Source: a bacterium (GTDB taxonomy: Bacteria; Planctomycetota; SKW154; DAOVDS01). From it: a DNA stretch of 36,320 nucleotides. The DNA lies in contig DAOVDS010000005.1 in NCBI GenBank assembly GCA_030669415.1, positions 1 through 36,320 of the forward strand, in the 5' to 3' direction. Below the pieces are notes generated by a model. The model was not told the DNA's origin and did no database searches. It saw nothing but the letters and a program-made list of their open reading frames with translations. Position 1 is the first letter of the stretch; each line of letters opens with the position of its first letter. A program made the translations under genes and the position numbers. Shown piece after piece: positions 17,001 through 23,307 of the stretch.

Positions 17001-19349
17001 TTGCCTGTTGTTTCGAGATACTGCAATATCTGCAACCGGCTCATAACTGCCCGGGAGATTGAGTCGGGTGAAGCTATTGTCTATCAAACCTATTACTACT
17101 GCCCCAAATGTAAGAAAGAGGCCATGCCCATAATAGACGCAATCCGCAGGCGCCGCGAAAGGGAACAGGAAAAAGAGGCACCGAAGGCTGAGCACAAGAA
17201 ATCTTCCACCCGGTTGGGTCTTTCTCCGAAGCATAAGCCCACGCCAAGCTCTATCAGGAGTCGCAAGACAAAGAGCGGACTCTATCACTCACACAAGCCA
17301 ACTCCCGCCAAGCCACACAGGCCGCCCGCAGAGCGGCGGCCTCGGCCTGGCCCGGACCGGCCACATCGCACACCTAAGCCTCCTGCTCACGATGCAGTGA
17401 AGCAGCGCCCGTCCCACAAACCTGCCGCGGAGTTCAAAGAGGTAGTGGAAAGGTCCTCTCGCCCGCGTCCGCCGGCAGCACCGGCACCGCCTGAGAGACA
17501 GGCAACTGCCATGCCTGAACCGGAGACGGAGCTCGTCCCCGGTTCAGAAGGCATCGAGATTGTGGAAGAGCTGGTGGCAGACGCGGCTGACGTAGAGGGC
17601 ATGGCCCTGGAGGAAATCGTCGCCGCTTCCGAGCCGCAACCGGTAGATTCCGGCACGGAGAAACGTCTTGCCGACAGCGGTATCACATTCGAGTCAATGA
17701 GTCCAGTCGCAGCCGGCGGTGTCGATGAGGGCCCCGTTGCCGAAGTGGTCGAAGAGGTCCCCACACAACCTCCTCACGACGAAGAACGCGCACCCGGGAG
17801 CGATGAGGAACCTGCCATGCAGGTTGAGCTAACGCAGCCCATGGTTGTCCAGGTTGAGGGTGAAACTGGTGAGGGGCAGCCGGTTGAGGAGGGACCTCCG
17901 GTCCAGAAGCCCCCTGGTTCCAGACCTGCCGCACTACCTTCGAAACATGCACCCGGCAAGGGCAGGACAACAATCGCCAGGTTCCAGAGACACGTACACC
18001 CGGGGAAGAGGCATACCGCGCTTCGTCCCCCGGAGAAGAAGAAGCCCTGGCTGCTGATAGTCATCATTGTCCTCATGGCGCTTGGCGGCGGCGGGCTCAT
18101 TGCATACAAGCAGTTCTTCATGCCTCCCGCTGAGTCCGACACCGAGCAGGATGCCCAGGACGACAAGAAGCGCTACGCACTGCTTGAAAAAGATATCGAT
18201 GCCCTCGTAGACAAGGCGAGAGGTGTCGCCGACAATCCCGGCGATTATGCCGACTTCGCCAAGAAGGCTGGCGAACTGTCATCAGTTGCCCTGCCCAAGA
18301 GACTCCGCGAGAAGCTTACAAAGGCGCAGGAAACCGCCAAGGAAAGGTTTGCGGCAGCAGCGAAGATGGCCTTTACAAAGGCCAGGGACGCCTGCGCGAA
18401 AGCCCTTTTGGAAAAGGACCTCAAGGCTGCGATGAAGGCGCTGCAGGAGTTCCCTGAAGTATTCAAGGACACCGACTACGCAACCGTCGAGATTTCCAAG
18501 CTCAGAGGCCCGGTCGAGAAGACGCTCGCAGTGCTCGATGAATTCAACGAGAAGAAGCTGGATACGGCCCTGCTCGAGCAGGAACGCAAGTTCGACGAGG
18601 CAATCGCGCTTCTTGAGGGCATCTCGTATAACCTGGAAGAAATCCTGCAGGAGTATCTTGCAGACATGACCTCTGAGTTGGCGCGCCTGCGTGCCCTGGC
18701 CAGGGAGGAAAAGGAACGCGTCGCAGCGCAGGAGAAGAAGGTCCGCAAAGCGTTCGAGCAGGCGAAGGTGCGCGCGCACGAGATGGCTGTTAGGGGCAAG
18801 TACAAGGAAGCTATCGACCTGCTGCGCGGCTTCCGCACGCAGTATCCCGACTCCATCCACGACCGGGAGGTACTGGGGCTTCTCGAAGAGTTGGTTGATG
18901 AGAAGCGCCGGGCCGAAATCAGGAACTTCTTCAACGGCAAGGATCTCAAGGGCTGGAACACTCTGGGTGACTGGAAGGTGTCCGGCTCGGAGATTGTCGG
19001 CGTCTCGGCTGGAGAGAAGATATGGCTTCTTAAGGGCGACCCGGCCTGGACAAACTACTGCATGGAGTTCGACTTCAACCGCAAGAAGGGCACCCTCGTT
19101 ATCTGCCTGCGGGCCGCCTCGGGAGAGCCCGAGTCAGGCTTCACTATCCCGCTCTCGGAGCGCCCGTTCCAGGAGAATACCTGGTATCACGTCAAGTGCG
19201 AGGTCACGGGCGAAAAAGTCTACGTAACAACCAGTTTCAACAACCAGAGAATGCTCTACACCACCAAGCGCCCCAGCGGTGTTGTCGGCTTCCTGCTCGC
19301 CCCGAATTCCGAAGTGCGCATAAAGAAAGTCACAATGGACTTGCCCTGA
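17001..19349 (+). CDS. Zinc-ribbon, single-pass membrane, coiled-coil protein with DUF1080-like C-terminus
   Basis: 782 aa from a TTG start, chosen because AGGAGG lies six bases upstream and the promoter lies between this TTG and the longer ORF-track start. Cys8, Cys11, Cys34 and Cys37 (CNIC...CPKC) form a zinc ribbon at the N-terminus. A very long disordered Pro/Glu/Arg-rich region follows. A transmembrane helix at about 348-372 (WLLIVIIVLMALGGGGLIAY) precedes about 270 residues of charged coiled coil. Residues 642-782 resemble DUF1080 (3-keto-disaccharide hydrolase, concanavalin-like fold): FFNGKDLKGWNTLGDWKVSG, NTWYHVKCEV and VGFLLAPNSEVRIKKV. The layout parallels the divergent kinase: cytosolic zinc ribbon, one membrane helix, coiled coil, terminal domain. 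It may bind or cleave a glycan outside the membrane. Confidence 0.8.
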   Translation: MPVVSRYCNICNRLITAREIESGEAIVYQTYYYCPKCKKEAMPIIDAIRRRREREQEKEAPKAEHKKSSTRLGLSPKHKPTPSSIRSRKTKSGLYHSHKPTPAKPHRPPAERRPRPGPDRPHRTPKPPAHDAVKQRPSHKPAAEFKEVVERSSRPRPPAAPAPPERQATAMPEPETELVPGSEGIEIVEELVADAADVEGMALEEIVAASEPQPVDSGTEKRLADSGITFESMSPVAAGGVDEGPVAEVVEEVPTQPPHDEERAPGSDEEPAMQVELTQPMVVQVEGETGEGQPVEEGPPVQKPPGSRPAALPSKHAPGKGRTTIARFQRHVHPGKRHTALRPPEKKKPWLLIVIIVLMALGGGGLIAYKQFFMPPAESDTEQDAQDDKKRYALLEKDIDALVDKARGVADNPGDYADFAKKAGELSSVALPKRLREKLTKAQETAKERFAAAAKMAFTKARDACAKALLEKDLKAAMKALQEFPEVFKDTDYATVEISKLRGPVEKTLAVLDEFNEKKLDTALLEQERKFDEAIALLEGISYNLEEILQEYLADMTSELARLRALAREEKERVAAQEKKVRKAFEQAKVRAHEMAVRGKYKEAIDLLRGFRTQYPDSIHDREVLGLLEELVDEKRRAEIRNFFNGKDLKGWNTLGDWKVSGSEIVGVSAGEKIWLLKGDPAWTNYCMEFDFNRKKGTLVICLRAASGEPESGFTIPLSERPFQENTWYHVKCEVTGEKVYVTTSFNNQRMLYTTKRPSGVVGFLLAPNSEVRIKKVTMDLP

Positions 19350-19376
19350 CCATTTTGCCGCATCCGGCAAAATGGT
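19349..19376. terminator. Perfect hairpin overlapping a stop codon
   Basis: ACCATTTTGCCG and CGGCAAAATGGT form a perfect 12-bp stem around a CATC loop. The first base of the stem is the last base of the TGA stop. No T-run follows on the plus strand; array R5 starts directly after it. It may end or protect the transcript. Confidence 0.5.
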
Positions 19377-19482
19377 AGAGCAGTGGAGCAGGAGAACGGA
19401 TGAACAGGAGACAAGACTCCTGCTCCACTGCGGTCTACTGCTCTCCTGTTCTACTATCTCGCGCGGAGCGCGCCTCCTGTTC
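19375..19482. repeat. Inverted octamer array R5 (words GWAGARCA / CTCTCCTG)
   Basis: The left arm has five 8-mers: GTAGAGCA, GTGGAGCA, GGAGAACG, GATGAACA, GGAGACAA. The right arm has CTCCTG, CTCCACTG, CGGTCTACTG, CTCTCCTG and TTCTACTA, in register except for a 2-nt insertion. A mini-hairpin, GCGCGGAGCGCGC, and one more CTCCTGTTC unit run into the stop codon of the glycosyltransferase gene at 19481. The array lies between two convergent genes and shares a core of about 20 nt with R4. Confidence 0.75.
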
Positions 19483-20626
19483 AGTGGGATGCTTTTTCCC
19501 TGACGACTTCTTCGTAAAGTGCGATTACCTCGCGGGTATTGCGCTCAATCGTGAATTCTCTCACGCTCTGCGCAGCATTTTCCGAAAACCTCTTTCGGGT
19601 CACCGGGTCGAGAAGATCAAGTATGCACTTGGCCAGCCGCCTGGTATCCTCCGGGCCGGGCAGCACGAAACCGTTGCCCTTTTCCTCGATAACCTCCGAG
19701 CCTCCTGCGCAAGCTGTGGTGATAACCGGCAGCCCCGAGGCGAGCGCCTCGAGGTGTACGTTGGCGAACGGGTCGTAGAGGGTCGGGAAAACGAAGATGT
19801 CGGCCGCTCCGTAAACCTGCGCAATCTGGCTCGTTGCGGGGGCAAATGTAATCGAACTGCCCACCGACAGCTTCTGCGCCTGCAGCCTGTATTTCTTCGG
19901 GTTGTCGTTGCCCACGACAAGGCAGTACACGTGTTCGAGTTCCTTGCCCAACTGACCCAGCGCATCAATCAGGTAGGCCAGGCCTTTTCTCTTGAAATCC
20001 ATGCCGACAAACAGGAGCACAATGCGGTTCTCCGACACGCCCAGGCGCGAGAGCACTTCCTTTCTGAACTCCCGGTTGCCGGGGTTGAAGCGGTTGTGGT
20101 CAACACCGTTGTAGATGACTCTGATTCTTTCCTCAGGCGTGCCGTAGTAACGCTGCAGGAGTTGGGAGTCGAGCCGGCTTATCGTGATAATCCGCCGCAG
20201 CGTAGGAGAGCGAAATATCTTCTTCTCAATGGAAAGCAGCGTGCGCTGCTTGGGGTTCAGGCGCCCAATAGTACGGTCGATTATGTTGGGTGGATGCGAG
20301 CGCAGCCAGTGGATAAAAAGCGGGTCGCCAACACGGTAGATATCCTGGTGCCATATTCTCGAAAGGCCGTTTACTATGTCGAACTCTTCCTCGCGCAGCA
20401 TCTTCTCCACGCTCTTGGCGAACCAGACGTGGCGCATGAATGTGCGAAGCCTCGGCACGGGCACCTGGTGGAAGGTTATCCCCCGGGGGGCATCGGTGTC
20501 GATGTTGTTGGCGAAGACGTGGATTTCGTGACCCGCTGCGGCAAGCTCGCGCGAGAGCGTTACGACGTAGCCTTCCGCCCCGCCTTTCTTGAGCGTATAG
20601 TCTTTGCGTACGAGGGCTATTTTCAT
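19481..20626 (-). CDS. GT4-family glycosyltransferase, WaaG-like
   Basis: 381 aa with a GT-B fold of glycosyltransferase family 4. The N-terminal half has KKGGAEGYVVTLSRELAAAGHEIHVF. The C-terminal half has LLFVGMDFKRKGL, VVGNDNPKKYRLQAQKL, and the nucleotide-sugar site PTLYDPFANVHLEALASGLPVITT. The phrases around FKRKGL and VVGNDNPKK are close to the lipopolysaccharide core glucosyltransferase WaaG (RfaG). A role in lipopolysaccharide core or another cell-envelope glycan is therefore likely, with the acceptor unknown. The ATG lies four bases after the stop of the PA14 gene, with only a weak ribosome-binding site, so it is probably translationally coupled. Confidence 0.88.
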   Translation of the reverse strand: MKIALVRKDYTLKKGGAEGYVVTLSRELAAAGHEIHVFANNIDTDAPRGITFHQVPVPRLRTFMRHVWFAKSVEKMLREEEFDIVNGLSRIWHQDIYRVGDPLFIHWLRSHPPNIIDRTIGRLNPKQRTLLSIEKKIFRSPTLRRIITISRLDSQLLQRYYGTPEERIRVIYNGVDHNRFNPGNREFRKEVLSRLGVSENRIVLLFVGMDFKRKGLAYLIDALGQLGKELEHVYCLVVGNDNPKKYRLQAQKLSVGSSITFAPATSQIAQVYGAADIFVFPTLYDPFANVHLEALASGLPVITTACAGGSEVIEEKGNGFVLPGPEDTRRLAKCILDLLDPVTRKRFSENAAQSVREFTIERNTREVIALYEEVVREKASH

Positions 20627-20630
20627 CGTT

Positions 20631-21596
20631 TCAGGGCAGCTCTTTCCTGGCCTTCTCTTCCCGGGCCGGGTCGTGGTAGAGGTTTGCCGGAGGCACTATC
20701 TCCATCGGGAACCTGTCCGAGGACCAGTAGAGCTTTATCGCCGCGACTCCGCCGTTCTCGTAGAAGTCCAGACGCAGGGAATGGTAACCTTCCTTGAGGT
20801 GAATCGCGCCTGTGTTGAACGTGGCGGCGTGGTCGCCCCAGTTGTTTATCACGGGGCGCCCGCCTATCCAGAGCCTGACCCCGTCGTCACTGAGAGTACG
20901 GAAAGTATAGTTCGCCTCGCGGTCGATCTTTACGTAGCCCTGCCACCGTATGGAGAAGTTGTCTTCGACAATTATCCTGTCAGGCGACCGGTCCGCGAAG
21001 TCGAAGTCGACCTCGTAATCCGTCATGACGAGCTTCAGGCTGTCGAACCGTTTCCCCTGGTAGTAAAGCCCTAACAGGCCCCCGACGTAGCGCGGCCCTT
21101 CTCGAACCGTGCTGCCTGCTTTCTGGGCCTCACTGCCGTCTTTGCGGCCCTTGTCTCTCTTTGCCGTGCCCGCTCTTCTAACTGAGACGGGCCGCACGGG
21201 TGATAACCCGCCTGCCTCCCTGCCGGCCTGTTTCTGGCCGGCGCCGCGCACCCTGCCGGAGCCCCGGGCACTCCCCGGTGCCTGCGGAACGCCCTGGTGG
21301 GACCTGACAGGATAGCCCAGCCGCTTCAACCGCTTGAGATAATACTGCGGTACCTCGTCCTTATGGTAGCTCTCTTCCCACTGCGCCAGGCGCCGCTCGG
21401 ATTCCCCGAGTCTTGCGGTAAGCTGCCTCGCACGATGCTCAAGCTCTTCGATATGCATACCTGAAAAGTTGGCGCTGAGTGCCGAATTGCGGCCTTCGTG
21501 CCGTGCGGGGCTGCCGGGAACGGAAATGGAAAAGACCAGCAACGCGAATGCCGCAATCGCTGCAAGAATGCTCACGCTGAATATCGAGACTTTCAT
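20631..21596 (-). CDS. Membrane-anchored PA14-domain protein
   Basis: 321 aa. An N-terminal hydrophobic segment (residues about 4-26, SIFSVSILAAIAAFALLVFS) acts as a signal anchor. It is followed by a short coiled coil (ELEHRARQLTARLGESERRL) and a basic, disordered region. The C-terminal ~135 residues are a PA14 beta-barrel: GLLGLYYQGKRFDSL, FSIRWQGYVKIDREANYTF, LSDDGVRLWIGGRPVINNW, GYHSLRLDFYENGG. PA14 domains bind carbohydrates. The start overlaps the stop of the upstream nucleotidyltransferase gene as ATGA, and the next gene begins four bases after its stop, so the three genes form one operon. Confidence 0.85.
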   Translation of the reverse strand: MKVSIFSVSILAAIAAFALLVFSISVPGSPARHEGRNSALSANFSGMHIEELEHRARQLTARLGESERRLAQWEESYHKDEVPQYYLKRLKRLGYPVRSHQGVPQAPGSARGSGRVRGAGQKQAGREAGGLSPVRPVSVRRAGTAKRDKGRKDGSEAQKAGSTVREGPRYVGGLLGLYYQGKRFDSLKLVMTDYEVDFDFADRSPDRIIVEDNFSIRWQGYVKIDREANYTFRTLSDDGVRLWIGGRPVINNWGDHAATFNTGAIHLKEGYHSLRLDFYENGGVAAIKLYWSSDRFPMEIVPPANLYHDPAREEKARKELP

Positions 21597-22930
21597 GACT
21601 CTCGGGCAATCTTCAGTGCCAGGTCAATCGCCTGGCGCCGCTGTGAAATCTCGCCGTCAAGCTGGGCATCGTAGACCCCGCCGAGTATTACGGAGAAGAG
21701 CTCCGAAGGTTTGAGCCCCATCTCGATAAGGTCAGTACCGTCAAGAAGCGGCTCCGGCTCGATTTCGTCCCTGCTGAGCTTGGAAAGGAGCCGCCTGACG
21801 TACGCGCAGTCCTGCTTCCTGGCGCACCCCACGCGCGCCTTCGCCTCAAACAGCGCAAGCAGCTTGCCGAAGTGCTGATGCGCAAACAGCCGCTTCAGGT
21901 GCGAGGGCCTGCGGCCTTCAGGGTTCTCGAGCGCGTACTGGTTGAGTACCAGCCACACGGCGCATGAGCGCTCCGCGTTCGAACACTTGAGCCGGCGTGC
22001 GCCTACGGACGCTATCCGCGCACTCTCGTTCACCGTCGCCCTCTCATCCGCTCCGCCGGCGCAGTGATGCAGCGCCGCAAGCGCCAGGTCAAAAGCCGGC
22101 TCCGAGAGTGCCTTGAGCACAGACACCGCGTGCTCAAGCAGCGACTCAGTTGCCAGCCTCACCTGCGCCATCGAGCCTGCCCCGGGCAGGACGTGGTTCA
22201 GAAGGCCCAGGTCGCGCAGCTCCATGACCGCCATGGCGCCCGCTTGGCAGGTCAGTATCTGCTCAATCTCCGCCTTGATTCGCTCCTGGCTCACCGCCAC
22301 AATCTGGGGCGCAAGCTCCTCGATAGCCGCGCGTGTCGCAGGCTCAATCTCGAAACCCAGCCTCGAGGAGAACCTCACGGCACGCAGCATGCGCAGCTTG
22401 TCTTCCGAAAAGCGCTCGAACGGCACGCCGATGCAGCGCACGATTCGGTCTTTCAAATCCTTCTGGCCGCCAACGTAGTCTATTATCTTCTTTCGCTTGG
22501 TGGGGTCCAAGAGCATGCCGTTTATGGTGAAGTCGCGCCGCATAACGTCGGCCTGCGCATCGCCGAACGTCACGGCATCGGGATGGCGGCCGTCCGAGTA
22601 CGTCGAGTCGACGCGGAACGTGGCGACCTCGAACTGGCGCCTGCGGTGCATCACCACAACCACGCCGAACTGCGCGCCGACCGCGTACGTCTTGGGGAAA
22701 AGCGCCTGAACCGCCTGGGGTGTCGCGTTGGTGGCAACGTCGTAGTCCTTGGGCTCCACTCCCATGAGCATGTCGCGCACGCAGCCGCCGGCGAAGACAG
22801 CCTCGTAGCCGGCCTTGGCCAGCTTCTCGACAAGCTCTTCGGCCGCTTTCCTGAGAGACGACTTCCCGGCACGCCGCTTTGTGCCGCTTCGCTTCTTGAC
22901 TGCAGGTTTCTTCTTGCGGGTCTTAGCCAA
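21593..22930 (-). CDS. CCA tRNA nucleotidyltransferase / poly(A) polymerase family protein
   Basis: 445 aa from a TTG start. The TTG at 22930 is chosen because AGGAGG lies eight bases upstream and a promoter lies further up; the ORF-track start at 22987 falls inside the -35 box. Class II nucleotidyltransferase motifs are present: FAGGCVRDML (about 48-53), the metal-binding DYD at 62-64, RRDFTINGML, and EDKLRMLRAVRFSSRLGFEI. The C-terminal PLLDGTDLIEMGL and AQLDGEISQRRQAI are also typical. The family adds CCA to tRNA 3' ends or adenylates RNA. The tRNA gene nearby lacks an encoded CCA, which fits a need for a CCA-adding enzyme. A Lys/Arg-rich N-terminal extension of about 25 residues is unusual. 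Confidence 0.9.
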   Translation of the reverse strand: MAKTRKKKPAVKKRSGTKRRAGKSSLRKAAEELVEKLAKAGYEAVFAGGCVRDMLMGVEPKDYDVATNATPQAVQALFPKTYAVGAQFGVVVVMHRRRQFEVATFRVDSTYSDGRHPDAVTFGDAQADVMRRDFTINGMLLDPTKRKKIIDYVGGQKDLKDRIVRCIGVPFERFSEDKLRMLRAVRFSSRLGFEIEPATRAAIEELAPQIVAVSQERIKAEIEQILTCQAGAMAVMELRDLGLLNHVLPGAGSMAQVRLATESLLEHAVSVLKALSEPAFDLALAALHHCAGGADERATVNESARIASVGARRLKCSNAERSCAVWLVLNQYALENPEGRRPSHLKRLFAHQHFGKLLALFEAKARVGCARKQDCAYVRRLLSKLSRDEIEPEPLLDGTDLIEMGLKPSELFSVILGGVYDAQLDGEISQRRQAIDLALKIARES

Positions 22931-22958
22931 AGTTAGGGCCTCCTTTAGGACAGAGGAA

Positions 22959-22987
22959 ATGCTACCATACGGGGCGACTGGTTTCAA
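22959..22987 (-). promoter_or_regulatory. Sigma-70-type promoter of the nucleotidyltransferase-PA14-GT operon
   Basis: On the minus strand, TTGAAA (22982-22987) and TAGCAT (22959-22964) are separated by 17 nt. A leader of about 20 nt with AAGGAGG would precede the TTG start at 22930. Confidence 0.55.
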
Positions 22988-23141
22988 GCGGGTTGACTGC
23001 TAAAAAATGATGGGGGCAAAGCCTCCGGTTGAGAGGGGAGAGACCAAAGACCTTGCCCACCTTCAACTTATCTATCGGCCTGACCCGCGCCGTTCTTGAC
23101 AGAATACTGCCCCGGAGCCCGCTGGCACCAAAATTTCCAGC

Positions 23142-23170
23142 TTGACAGCCCGCTTTTTCGCGTCTATATT
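23142..23170 (+). promoter_or_regulatory. Promoter of tRNA-Ala
   Basis: Consensus TTGACA at 23142-23147, a 17-nt spacer, and TATATT at 23165-23170. The expected start is a few bases before the tRNA 5' end at 23183. Confidence 0.75.
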
Positions 23171-23182
23171 CCCGAAAGCCGC

Positions 23183-23254
23183 GGGGGTGTAGCTCAGTGG
23201 GAGAGCGACTGCCTTGCACGCAGTAGGCCGTCGGTTCGAATCCGATCACCTCCA
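23183..23254 (+). tRNA. tRNA-Ala (anticodon TGC)
   Basis: A 72-nt cloverleaf. The acceptor stem GGGGGTG pairs with CACCTCC (one G-T pair) and the discriminator base is A. The D arm contains AGCTCAGTGGGAGAGC. The anticodon arm is ACTGC, CTTGCAC, GCAGT with anticodon TGC at 23215-23217. The T arm is GTCGG, TTCGAAT, CCGAT. CCA is not encoded. The minus-strand ORF over it is the familiar antisense-tRNA artefact. Confidence 0.97.
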
Positions 23255-23270
23255 TTCTTTATTCTCCTAC

Positions 23271-23299
23271 TTGATTTCGCCCGCACATTGTGGTATAAT
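23271..23299 (+). promoter_or_regulatory. Promoter of the ankyrin-repeat lipoprotein gene
   Basis: TTGATT at 23271-23276, a 17-nt spacer, and a perfect TATAAT at 23294-23299. Transcription would begin around 23306, next to the ATG at 23308, so the mRNA is predicted to be leaderless or nearly so. Confidence 0.65.
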
Positions 23300-23307
23300 A
23301 TGGCGAA

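Noticed and set aside
22962-23255. 97-aa minus-strand ORF beginning MEVIGFEPTAYC
   Set aside because: Well-known artefact from translating the antisense of a tRNA gene.
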